From Limanda limanda (lineage: Eukaryota > Chordata > Actinopteri > Pleuronectiformes > Pleuronectidae), in NCBI RefSeq assembly GCF_963576545.1, contig NW_026870429.1, positions 124,001-188,000 of the forward strand: 64,000 nt of DNA. Direction: 5' to 3'. Of this stretch, positions 24,201-36,325 are shown piece by piece (the first letter of the stretch is position 1; every line of letters starts with the position of its first letter). Position numbers and translations under genes: made by a program. Below the pieces are notes generated by a model that ran no database searches, was not told the origin of the DNA, and saw only the letters and a list, made by a program, of their open reading frames with translations.

Positions 24201-25922
24201 TTGGGTCCTGCGGATCGATTGGTACCATCCCCGAGCTTGTACGACCTTCGGAAGAGGTCGACCGACGAAATTCCCCCAAATCTGAGGAGATATTCTTGAA
24301 TAACTTTTTTTGTGAAGGTCGGAGAGACTTGCAAGTAGGCTCTACCCCCACTAAATGGGGTTGCGCGCATCGATCGGTACCATCCTTGAGCTTCTCCGAC
24401 TTTCGGAAGGGTTAGGGTTAGGGTTAGGGATGAAAGCACATAGGAGAAAGAGATATTCTTGAATAACTTTTTTTGTGAAGGTCGGAGAGACTTGCAAGTA
24501 GGCTCTACTCCCACTAAATGGGGTAGCGCGCATCGATCGGTACCATCCTTGAGCTTCTCCGACTTTCGGAAGGGTTAGGGTTAGGGTTAGGGATGAAAGC
24601 ACATAGGAGAAAGAGATATTCTTGAATAACTTTTTTTGTGAAGGTCGGAGAGACTTGCAAGTAGGCTCTACCCCCACTAAATGGGGTAGCGCGCATCGAT
24701 CGGTACCATCCTTGAGCTTCTCCGACTTTCGGAAGGGTTAGGGTTAGGGTTAGGGATGAAAGCACATAGGAGAAAGAGATATTCTTGAATAACTTTTTTT
24801 GTGAAGGTCGGAGAGACTTGCAAGTAGGCTCTACCCCCACTAAATGGGGTAGCGCACATCGATCGGTACCATCCTTGAGCTTCTCCGACTTTCGGAAGGG
24901 TTAGGGTTAGGGTTAGGGATGAAAGCACATAGGAGAAAGAGATATTCTTGAATAACTTTTTTTGTGAAGGTCGGAGAGACTTGGAAAGTGGTTGCATCTG
25001 GACTAATTTGGGTCCTGCGGATCGATTGGTACCATGCCCGAGCTTGTACGACCTTCGGAAGAGGTCGACCGACGAAATTCCCCCAAATCTGAGGAGATAT
25101 TCTTGAATAACTTTTTTTGTGAAGGTCGGAGAGACTTGCAAGTAGGCTCTACCCCCACTAAATGGGGTTGCGCGCATCGATCGGTACCATCCTTGAGCTT
25201 CTCCGACTTTCGGAAGGGTTAGGGTTAGGGTTAGGGATGAAAGCACATAGGAGAAAGAGATATTCTTGAATAACTTTTTTTGTGAAGGTCGGAGAGACTT
25301 GCAAGTAGGCTCTACCCCCACTAAATGGGGTAGCGCGCATCGATCGGTACCATCCTTGAGCTTCTCCGACTTTCGGAAGGGTTAGGGTTAGGGTTAGGGA
25401 TGAAAGCACATAGGAGAAAGAGATATTCTTGAATAACTTTTTTTGTGAAGGTCGGAGAGACTTGGAAAGTGGTTGCATCTGGACTAATTTGGGTCCTGCG
25501 GATCGATTGGTACCATCCCCGAGCTTGTACGACCTTCGGAAGAGGTCGACCGACGAAATTCCCCCAAATCTGAGGAGATATTCTTGAATAACTTTTTTTG
25601 TGAAGGTCGGAGAGACTTGCAAGTAGGCTCTACCCCCACTAAATGGGGTTGCGCGCATCGATCGGTACCATCCTTGAGCTTCTCCGACTTTCGGAAGGGT
25701 TAGGGTTAGGGTTAGGGATGAAAGCACATAGGAGAAAGAGATATTCTTGAATAACTTTTTTTGTGAAGGTCGGAGAGACTTGAAAAGTGGTTGCATCTGG
25801 ACTAATTTGGGTCCTGCGGATCGATTGGTACCATCCCCGAGCTTGTACGACCTTCGGAAGAGGTCGACCGACGAAATTCCCCCAAATCTGAGGAGATATT
25901 CTTGAATAACTTTTTTTGTGAA
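21288..25922 (+). repeat. Trimer-rich block with a 1288-bp octamer
   Basis: B units at 21288, 21763, 22244, 22725, 23200, 23681, 24162, 24969, 25450 and 25768. Regular B-A-A trimers run from 21288 to 24161. The octamer 23681-24968 carries the tactccc marker in the A at 24480. Two-hexamer A units start at 21443 and 22880. The A at 23836 reads taaattgggt where other A units read taaatggggt, a base also found in B. The B at 24969 carries atgcccg. Confidence 0.92.
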
Positions 25923-27995
25923 GGTCGGAGAGACTTGCAAGTAGGCTCTACCCCCACTAAATGGGGTTGCGCGCATCGATCGGTACCATCCTTGAGCTTC
26001 TCCGACTTTCGGAAGGGTTAGGGTTAGGGTTAGGGATGAAAGCACATAGGAGAAAGAGATATTCTTGAATAACTTTTTTTGTGAAGGTCGGAGAGACTTG
26101 CAAGTAGGCTCTACCCCCACTAAATGGGGTAGCGCGCATCGATCGGTACCATCCTTGAGCTTCTCCGACTTTCGGAAGGGTTAGGGTTAGGGTTAGGGAT
26201 GAAAGCACATAGGAGAAAGAGATATTCTTGAATAACTTTTTTTGTGAAGGTCGGAGAGACTTGGAAAGTGGTTGCATCTGGACTAATTTGGGTCCTGCGG
26301 ATCGATTGGTACCATGCCCGAGCTTGTACGACCTTCGGAAGAGGTCGACCGACGAAATTCCCCCAAATCTGAGGAGATATTCTTGAATAACTTTTTTTGT
26401 GAAGGTCGGAGAGACTTGCAAGTAGGCTCTACCCCCACTAAATGGGGTAGCGCGCATCGATCGGTACCATCCTTGAGCTTCTCCGACTTTCGGAAGGGTT
26501 AGGGTTAGGGTTAGGGATGAAAGCACATAGGAGAAAGAGATATTCTTGAATAACTTTTTTTTTAAAGGTCGGAGAGACTTGAAAAGTGGTTGCATCTGGA
26601 CTAATTTGGGTCCTGCGGATCGATTGGTACCATCCCCGAGCTTGTACGACCTTCGAAAGAGGTCGACCGACGAAATTCCCCCAAATCTGAGGAGATATTC
26701 TTGAATAACTTTTTTTGTGAAGGTCGGAGAGACTTGCAAGTAGGCTCTACCCCCACTAAATGGGGTTGCGCGCATCGATCGGTACCATCCTTGAGCTTCT
26801 CCGACTTTCGGAAGGGTTAGGGTTAGGGTTAGGGATGAAAGCACATAGGAGAAAGAGATATTCTTGAATAACTTTTTTTGTGAAGGTCGGAGAGACTTGC
26901 AAGTAGGCTCTACCCCCACTAAATGGGGTAGCGCGCATCGATCGGTACCATCCTTGAGCTTCTCCGACTTTCGGAAGGGTTAGGGTTAGGGTTAGGGATG
27001 AAAGCACATAGGAGAAAGAGATATTCTTGAATAACTTTTTTTGTGAAGGTCGGAGAGACTTGGAAAGTGGTTGCATCTGGACTAATTTGGGTCCTGCGGA
27101 TCGATTGGTACCATCCCCGAGCTTGTATGACCTTCGGAAGAGGTCGACCGACGAAATTCCCCCAAATCTGAGGAGATATTCTTGAATAACTTTTTTTGTG
27201 AAGGTCGGAGAGACTTGCAAGTAGGCTTTACCCCCACTAAATGGGGTTGCGCGCATCGATCGGTACCATCCTTGAGCTTCTCCGACTTTCGGAAGGGTTA
27301 GGGTTAGGGTTAGGGATGAAAGCACATAGGAGAAAGAGATATTCTTGAATAACTTTTTTTGTGAAGGTCGGAGAGACTTGAAAAGTGGTTGCATCTGGAC
27401 TAATTTGGGTCCTGCGGATCGATTGGTACCATCCCCGAGCTTGTACGACCTTCGGAAGAGGTCGACCGACGAAATTCCCCCAAATCTGAGGAGATATTCT
27501 TGAATAACTTTTTTTGTGAAGGTCGGAGAGACTTGCAAGTAGGCTCTACCCCCACTAAATGGGGTTGCGCGCATCGATCGGTACCATCCTTGAGCTTCTC
27601 CGACTTTCGGAAGGGTTAGGGTTAGGGATGAAAGCACATAGGAGAAAGAGATATTCTTGAATAACTTTTTTTGTGAAGGTCGGAGAGACTTGCAAGTAGG
27701 CTCTACCCCCACTAAATGGGGTAGCGCGCATCGATCGGTACCATCCTTGAGCTTCTCCGACTTTCGGAAGGGTTAGGGTTAGGGTTAGGGATGAAAGCAC
27801 ATAGGAGAAAGAGATATTCTTGAATAACTTTTTTTGTGAAGGTCGGAGAGACTTGAAAAGTGGTTGCATCTGGACTAATTTGGGTCCTGCGGATCGATTG
27901 GTACCATCCCCGAGCTTGTACGACCTTCGGAAGAGGTCGACCGACGAAATTCCCCCAAATCTGAGGAGATATTCTTGAATAACTTTTTTTGTGAA
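25923..27995 (+). repeat. 2073-bp higher-order repeat, copy 1 (8 A + 5 B)
   Basis: Thirteen units; B at 26249 (atgcccg), 26567 (preceded by tttaaagg, with ttcgaaagagg), 27048 (gcttgtatgacc), 27366 and 27841. The A at 27203 has ggctttaccc and the A at 27521 has only two hexamers (157 bp), which explains 2073 instead of 2079 bp. Confidence 0.93.
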
Positions 27996-30068
27996 GGTCG
28001 GAGAGACTTGCAAGTAGGCTCTACCCCCACTAAATGGGGTTGCGCGCATCGATCGGTACCATCCTTGAGCTTCTCCGACTTTCGGAAGGGTTAGGGTTAG
28101 GGTTAGGGATGAAAGCACATAGGAGAAAGAGATATTCTTGAATAACTTTTTTTGTGAAGGTCGGAGAGACTTGCAAGTAGGCTCTACCCCCACTAAATGG
28201 GGTAGCGCGCATCGATCGGTACCATCCTTGAGCTTCTCCGACTTTCGGAAGGGTTAGGGTTAGGGTTAGGGATGAAAGCACATAGGAGAAAGAGATATTC
28301 TTGAATAACTTTTTTTGTGAAGGTCGGAGAGACTTGGAAAGTGGTTGCATCTGGACTAATTTGGGTCCTGCGGATCGATTGGTACCATGCCCGAGCTTGT
28401 ACGACCTTCGGAAGAGGTCGACCGACGAAATTCCCCCAAATCTGAGGAGATATTCTTGAATAACTTTTTTTGTGAAGGTCGGAGAGACTTGCAAGTAGGC
28501 TCTACCCCCACTAAATGGGGTAGCGCGCATCGATCGGTACCATCCTTGAGCTTCTCCGACTTTCGGAAGGGTTAGGGTTAGGGTTAGGGATGAAAGCACA
28601 TAGGAGAAAGAGATATTCTTGAATAACTTTTTTTTTAAAGGTCGGAGAGACTTGAAAAGTGGTTGCATCTGGACTAATTTGGGTCCTGCGGATCGATTGG
28701 TACCATCCCCGAGCTTGTACGACCTTCGAAAGAGGTCGACCGACGAAATTCCCCCAAATCTGAGGAGATATTCTTGAATAACTTTTTTTGTGAAGGTCGG
28801 AGAGACTTGCAAGTAGGCTCTACCCCCACTAAATGGGGTTGCGCGCATCGATCGGTACCATCCTTGAGCTTCTCCGACTTTCGGAAGGGTTAGGGTTAGG
28901 GTTAGGGATGAAAGCACATAGGAGAAAGAGATATTCTTGAATAACTTTTTTTGTGAAGGTCGGAGAGACTTGCAAGTAGGCTCTACCCCCACTAAATGGG
29001 GTAGCGCGCATCGATCGGTACCATCCTTGAGCTTCTCCGACTTTCGGAAGGGTTAGGGTTAGGGTTAGGGATGAAAGCACATAGGAGAAAGAGATATTCT
29101 TGAATAACTTTTTTTGTGAAGGTCGGAGAGACTTGGAAAGTGGTTGCATCTGGACTAATTTGGGTCCTGCGGATCGATTGGTACCATCCCCGAGCTTGTA
29201 TGACCTTCGGAAGAGGTCGACCGACGAAATTCCCCCAAATCTGAGGAGATATTCTTGAATAACTTTTTTTGTGAAGGTCGGAGAGACTTGCAAGTAGGCT
29301 TTACCCCCACTAAATGGGGTTGCGCGCATCGATCGGTACCATCCTTGAGCTTCTCCGACTTTCGGAAGGGTTAGGGTTAGGGTTAGGGATGAAAGCACAT
29401 AGGAGAAAGAGATATTCTTGAATAACTTTTTTTGTGAAGGTCGGAGAGACTTGAAAAGTGGTTGCATCTGGACTAATTTGGGTCCTGCGGATCGATTGGT
29501 ACCATCCCCGAGCTTGTACGACCTTCGGAAGAGGTCGACCGACGAAATTCCCCCAAATCTGAGGAGATATTCTTGAATAACTTTTTTTGTGAAGGTCGGA
29601 GAGACTTGCAAGTAGGCTCTACCCCCACTAAATGGGGTTGCGCGCATCGATCGGTACCATCCTTGAGCTTCTCCGACTTTCGGAAGGGTTAGGGTTAGGG
29701 ATGAAAGCACATAGGAGAAAGAGATATTCTTGAATAACTTTTTTTGTGAAGGTCGGAGAGACTTGCAAGTAGGCTCTACCCCCACTAAATGGGGTAGCGC
29801 GCATCGATCGGTACCATCCTTGAGCTTCTCCGACTTTCGGAAGGGTTAGGGTTAGGGTTAGGGATGAAAGCACATAGGAGAAAGAGATATTCTTGAATAA
29901 CTTTTTTTGTGAAGGTCGGAGAGACTTGAAAAGTGGTTGCATCTGGACTAATTTGGGTCCTGCGGATCGATTGGTACCATCCCCGAGCTTGTACGACCTT
30001 CGGAAGAGGTCGACCGACGAAATTCCCCCAAATCTGAGGAGATATTCTTGAATAACTTTTTTTGTGAA
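27996..30068 (+). repeat. 2073-bp higher-order repeat, copy 2
   Basis: All copy 1 markers recur 2073 bp later: atgcccg at 28387, ttcgaaagagg near 28725, gcttgtatgacc near 29194, ggctttaccc near 29298, and the 157-bp A at 29594. B units start at 28322, 28640, 29121, 29439 and 29914. I saw no private difference. Confidence 0.93.
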
Positions 30069-32312
30069 GGTCGGAGAGACTTGCAAGTAGGCTCTATCCC
30101 CACTAAATGGGGTTGCGCGCATCGATCGGTACCATCCTTGAGCTTCTCCGACTTTCGGAAGGGTTAGGGTTAGGGTTAGGGATGAAAGCACATAGGAGAA
30201 AGAGATATTCTTGAATAACTTTTTTTGTGAAGGTCGGAGAGACTTGCAAGTAGGCTCTACTCCCACTAAATGGGGTAGCGCGCATCGATCGGTACCATCC
30301 TTGAGCTTCTCCGACTTTCGGAAGGGTTAGGGTTAGGGTTAGGGATGAAAGCACATAGGAGAAAGAGATATTCTTGAATAACTTTTTTTGTGAAGGTCGG
30401 AGAGACTTGCAAGTAGGCTCTACCCCCACTAAATGGGGTAGCGCGCATCGATCGGTACCATCCTTGAGCTTCTCCGACTTTCGGAAGGGTTAGGGTTAGG
30501 GTTAGGGATGAAAGCACATAGGAGAAAGAGATATTCTTGAATAACTTTTTTTGTGAAGGTCGGAGAGACTTGCAAGTAGGCTCTACCCCCACTAAATGGG
30601 GTAGCGCGCATCGATCGGTACCATCCTTGAGCTTCTCCGACTTTCGGAAGGGTTAGGGTTAGGGTTAGGGATGAAAGCACATAGGAGAAAGAGATATTCT
30701 TGAATAACTTTTTTTGTGAAGGTCGGAGAGACTTGAAAAGTGGTTGCATCTGGACTAATTTGGGTCCTGCGGATCGATTGGTACCATCCCCGAGCTTGTA
30801 CGACCTTCGGAAGAGGTCGACCGACGAAATTCCCCCAAATCTGAGGAGATATTCTTGAATAACTTTTTTTGTGAAAGTCGGAGAGACTTGCAAGTAGGCT
30901 CTACCCCCACTAAATGGGGTTGCGCGCATCGATCGGTACCATCCTTGAGCTTCTCCGACTTTCGGAAGGGTTAGGGTTAGGGTTAGGGATGAAAGCACAT
31001 AGGAGAAAGAGATATTCTTGAATAACTTTTTTTGTGAAGGTCGGAGAGACTTGCAAGTAGGCTCTACCCCCACTAAATGGGGTAGCGCGCATCGATCGGT
31101 ACCATCCTTGAGCTTCTCCGACTTTCGGAAGGGTTAGGGTTAGGGTTAGGGATGAAAGCACATAGGAGAAAGAGATATTCTTGAATAACTTTTTTTGTGA
31201 AGGTCGGAGAGACTTGGAAAGTGGTTGCATCTGGACTAATTTGGGTCCTGCAGATCGATTGGTACCATGCCCGAGCTTGTACGACCTTCGGAAGAGGTCG
31301 ACCGACGAAATTCCCCCAAATCTGAGGAGATATTCTTGAATAACTTTTTTTGTGAAGGTCGGAGAGACTTGCAAGTAGGCTCTACCCCCACTAAATGGGG
31401 TAGCGCGCATCGATCGGTACCATCCTTGAGCTTCTCCGACTTTCGGAAGGGTTAGGGTTAGGGATGAAAGCACATAGGAGAAAGAGATATTCTTGAATAA
31501 CTTTTTTTTTAAAGGTCGGAGAGACTTGGAAAGTGGTTGCATCTGGACTAATTTGGGTCCTGCGGATCGATTGGTACCATCCCCGAGCTTGTACGACCTT
31601 CGGAAGAGGTCGACCGACGAAATTCCCCCAAATCTGAGGAGATATTCTTGAATAACTTTTTTTGTGAAGGTCGGAGAGACTTGCAAGTAGGCTCTACCCC
31701 CACTAAATGGGGTTGCGCGCATCGATCGGTACCATCCTTGAGCTTCTCCGACTTTCGGAAGGGTTAGGGTTAGGGTTAGGGATGAAAGCACATAGGAGAA
31801 AGAGATATTCTTGAATAACTTTTTTTGTGAAGGTCGGAGAGACTTGCAAGTAGGCTCTACCCCCACTAAATGGGGTAGCGCGCATCGATCGGTACCATCC
31901 TTGAGCTTCTCCGACTTTCGGAAGGGTTAGGGTTAGGGTTAGGGATGAAAGCACATAGGAGAAAGAGATATTCTTGAATAACTTTTTTTGTGAAGGTCGG
32001 AGAGACTTGGAAAGTGGTTGCATCTGGACTAATTTGGGTCCTGCGGATCGATTGGTACCATCCCCGAGCTTGTACGACCTTCGGAAGAGGTCGACCGACG
32101 AAATTCCCCCAAATCTGAGGAGATATTCTTGAATAACTTTTTTTGTGAAGGTCGGAGAGACTTGCAAGTAGGCTCTACCCCCACTAAATGGGGTTGCGCG
32201 CATCGATCGGTACCATCCTTGAGCTTCTCCGACTTTCGGAAGGGTTAGGGTTAGGGTTAGGGATGAAAGCACATAGGAGAAAGAGATATTCTTGAATAAC
32301 TTTTTTTGTGAA
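30069..32312 (+). repeat. Diverged partial third copy of the 2073-bp HOR and flanks
   Basis: Units start with a four-A run (30069-30720; tactccc in the A at 30232, ctatcccc in the A at 30069). B units follow at 30721, 31202, 31514 and 31995. The B at 31202 carries both atgcccg and gcagatcg, and the B at 31514 is preceded by tttaaagg, so the stretch from 30876 is related to 25923 onward. It differs in having the two-hexamer A at 31357. Confidence 0.88.
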
Positions 32313-35300
32313 GGTCGGAGAGACTTGAAAAGTGGTTGCATCTGGACTAATTTGGGTCCTGCGGATCGATTGGTACCATCCCCGAGCTTGTACGACCTTC
32401 GGAAGAGGTCGACCGACGAAATTCCCCCAAATCTGAGGAGATATTCTTGAATAACTTTTTTTGTGAAGGTCGGAGAGACTTTCAAGTAGGCTCTACCCCC
32501 ACTAAATGGGGTTGCGCGCATCGATCGGTACCATCCTTGAGCTTCTCCGACTTTCGGAAGGGTTAGGGTTAGGGATGAAAGCACATAGGAGAAAGAGATA
32601 TTCTTGAATAACTTTTTTTGTGAAGGTCGGAGAGACTTGCAAGTAGGCTCTACCCCCACTAAATGGGGTAGCGCGCATCGATCGGTACCATCTTTGAGCT
32701 TCTCCGACTTTCGGAAGGGTTAGGGTTAGGGTTAGGGATGAAAGCACATAGGAGAAAGAGATATTCTTGAATAACTTTTTTTGTGAAGGTCGGAGAGACT
32801 TGAAAAGTGGTTGCATCTGGACTAATTTGGGTCCTGCGGATCGATTGGTACCATCCCCGAGCTTGTACGACCTTCGGAAGAGGTCGACCGACGAAATTCC
32901 CCCAAATCTGAGGAGATATTCTTGAATAACTTTTTTTGTGAAGGTCGGAGAGACTTGCAAGTAGGCTCTACCCTCAATAAATGGGGATGCGCGCATCGAT
33001 CGGTACCATCCTTGAGCTTCTCCGACTTTCGGAAGGGTTAGGGTTAGGGTTAGGGATGAAAGCACATAGGAGAAAGAGATATTCTTGAATAACTTTTTTT
33101 GTGAAGGTCGGAGAGACTTGCAAGTAGGCTCTACTCCCACTAAATGGGGTAGCGCGCATCGATCGGTACCATCCTTGAGCTTCTCCGACTTTCGGAAGGG
33201 TTAGGGTTAGGGTTAGGGATGAAAGCACATAGGAGAAAGAGATATTCTTGAATAACTTTTTTTGTGAAGGTCGGAGAGACTTGCAAGTAGGCTCTACCCC
33301 CACTAAATGGGGTAGCGCGCATCGATCGGTACCATCCTTGAGCTTCTCCGACTTTCGGAAGGGTTAGGGTTAGGGTTAGGGATGAAAGCACATAGGAGAA
33401 AGAGATATTCTTGAATAACTTTTTTTGTGAAGGTCGGAGAGACTTGCAAGTAGGCTCTACCCCCACTAAATGGGGTAGCGCGCATCGATCGGTACCATCC
33501 TTGAGCTTCTCCGACTTTCGGAAGGGTTAGGGTTAGGGTTAGGGATGAAAGCACATAGGAGAAAGAGATATTCTTGAATAACTTTTTTTGTGAAGGTCGG
33601 AGAGACTTGAAAAGTGGTTGCATCTGGACTAATTTGGGTCCTGCGGATCGATTGGTACCATCCCCGAGCTTGTACGACCTTCGGAAGAGGTCGACCGACG
33701 AAATTCCCCCAAATCTGAGGAGATATTCTTGAATAACTTTTTTTGTGAAGGTCGGAGAGACTTGCAAGTAGGCTCTACCCCCACTAAATGGGGTTGCGCG
33801 CATCGATCGGTACCATCCTTGAGCTTCTCCGACTTTCGGAAGGGTTAGGGTTAGGGTTAGGGATGAAAGCACATAGGAGAAAGAGATATTCTTGAATAAC
33901 TTTTTTTGTGAAGGTCGGAGAGACTTGCAAGTAGGCTCTACCCCCACTAAATGGGGTAGCGCGCATCGATCGGTACCATCCTTGAGCTTCTCCGACTTTC
34001 GGAAGGGTTAGGGTTAGGGTTAGGGATGAAAGCACATAGGAGAAAGAGATATTCTTGAATAACTTTTTTTGTGAAGGTCGGAGAGACTTGGAAAGTGGTT
34101 GCATCTGGACTAATTTGGGTCCTGCGGATCGATTGGTACCATCCCCGAGCTTGTACGACCTTCGGAAGAGGTCGACCGACGAAATTCCCCCAAATCTGAG
34201 GAGATATTCTTGAATAACTTTTTTTGTGAAGGTCGGAGAGACTTGCAAGTAGGCTCTACCCCCACTAAATGGGGTAGCGCGCATCGATCGGTACCATCCT
34301 TGAGCTTCTCCGACTTTCGGAAGGGTTAGGGTTAGGGTTAGGGATGAAAGCACATAGGAGAAAGAGATATTCTTGAATAACTTTTTTTGTGAAGGTCGGA
34401 GAGACTTGCAAGTAGGCTCTACTCCCACTAAATGGGGTAGCGCGCATCGATCAGTACCATCCTTGAGCTTCTCCGACTTTCGGAAGGGTTAGGGTTAGGG
34501 TTAGGGATGAAAGCACATAGGAGAAAGAGATATTCTTGAATAACTTTTTTTGTGAAGGTCGGAGAGACTTGCAAGTAGGCTCTACCCCCACTAAATGGGG
34601 TAGCGCGCATCGATCGGTACCATCCTTGAGCTTCTCCGACTTTCGGAAGGGTTAGGGTTAGGGTTAGGGATGAAAGCACGTAGGAGAAAGAGATATTCTT
34701 GAATAACTTTTTTTGTGAAGGTCGGAGAGACTTGCAAGTAGGCTCTACCCCCACTAAATGGGGTAGCGCGCATCGATCGGTACCATCCTTGAGCTTCTCC
34801 GACTTTCGGAAGGGTTAGGGTTAGGGTTAGGGATGAAAGCACATAGGAGAAAGAGATATTCTTGAATAACTTTTTTTGTGAAGGTCGGAGAGACTTGAAA
34901 AGTGGTTGCATCTGGACTAATTTGGGTCCTGCGGATCGATTGGTACCATCCCCGAGCTTGTACGACCTTCGGAAGAGGTCGACCGACGAAATTCCCCCAA
35001 ATCTGAGGAGATATTCTTGAATAACTTTTTTTGTGAAGGTCGGAGAGACTTGCAAGTAGGCTCTACCCCCACTAAATGGGGTTGCGCGCATCGATCGGTA
35101 CCATCCTTGAGCTTCTCCGACTTTCGGAAGGGTTAGGGTTAGGGTTAGGGATGAAAGCACATAGGAGAAAGAGATATTCTTGAATAACTTTTTTTGTGAA
35201 GGTCGGAGAGACTTGCAAGTAGGCTCTACCCCCACTAAATGGGGTAGCGCGCATCGATCGGTACCATCCTTGAGCTTCTCCGACTTTCGGAAGGGTTAGG

Positions 35301-36325
35301 GTTAGGGTTAGGGATGAAAGCACATAGGAGAAAGAGATATTCTTGAATAACTTTTTTTGTGAAGGTCGGAGAGACTTGGAAAGTGGTTGCATCTGGACTA
35401 ATTTGGGTCCTGCGGATCGATTGGTACCATCCCCGAGCTTGTACGACCTTCGGAAGAGGTCGACCGACGAAATTCCCCCAAATCTGAGGAGATATTCTTG
35501 AATAACTTTTTTTGTGAAGGTCGGAGAGACTTGCAAGTAGGCTCTACCCCCACTAAATGGGGTAGCGCGCATCGATCGGTACCATCCTTGAGCTTCTCCG
35601 ACTTTCGGAAGGGTTAGGGTTAGGGTTAGGGATGAAAGCACATAGGAGAAAGAGATATTCTTGAATAACTTTTTTTGTGAAGGTCGGAGAGACTTGCAAG
35701 TAGGCTCTACTCCCACTAAATGGGGTAGCGCGCATCGATCGGTACCATCCTTGAGCTTCTCCGACTTTCGGAAGGGTTAGGGTTAGGGTTAGGGATGAAA
35801 GCACATAGGAGAAAGAGATATTCTTGAATAACTTTTTTTGTGAAGGTCGGAGAGACTTGCAAGTAGGCTCTACCCCCACTAAATGGGGTAGCGCGCATCG
35901 ATCGGTACCATCCTTGAGCTTCTCCGACTTTCGGAAGGGTTAGGGTTAGGGTTAGGGATGAAAGCACGTAGGAGAAAGAGATATTCTTGAATAACTTTTT
36001 TTGTGAAGGTCGGAGAGACTTGAAAAGTGGTTGCATCTGGACTAATTTGGGTCCTGCGGATCGATTGGTACCATCCCCGAGCTTGTACGACCTTCGGAAG
36101 AGGTCGACCGACGAAATTCCCCCAAATCTGAGGAGATATTCTTGAATAACTTTTTTTGTGAAGGTCGGAGAGACTTGCAAGTAGGCTCTACCCCCACTAA
36201 ATGGGGTTGCGCGCATCGATCGGTACCATCCTTGAGCTTTTCCGACTTTCGGAAGGGTTAGGGTTAGGGTTAGGGATGAAAGCACATAGGAGAAAGAGAT
36301 ATTCTTGAATAACTTTTTTTGTGAA
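32313..36325 (+). repeat. 4013-bp higher-order repeat, copy 1 (18 A + 7 B)
   Basis: Twenty-five units; B at 32313, 32788, 33595, 34076, 34883, 35364 and 36008. Markers: actttcaag and two hexamers in the A at 32468; tctttgag in the A at 32625; a cluster of changes giving ccctcaataaatggggatg in the A at 32943; cagtacc in the A at 34394; agcacgtagg in the A units at 34557 and 35845; agcttttccg in the A at 36163. It contains two 1.28-kb octamers (32313-33594, 33595-34882) and a truncated third, so it is a HOR built of HORs. Confidence 0.93.
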
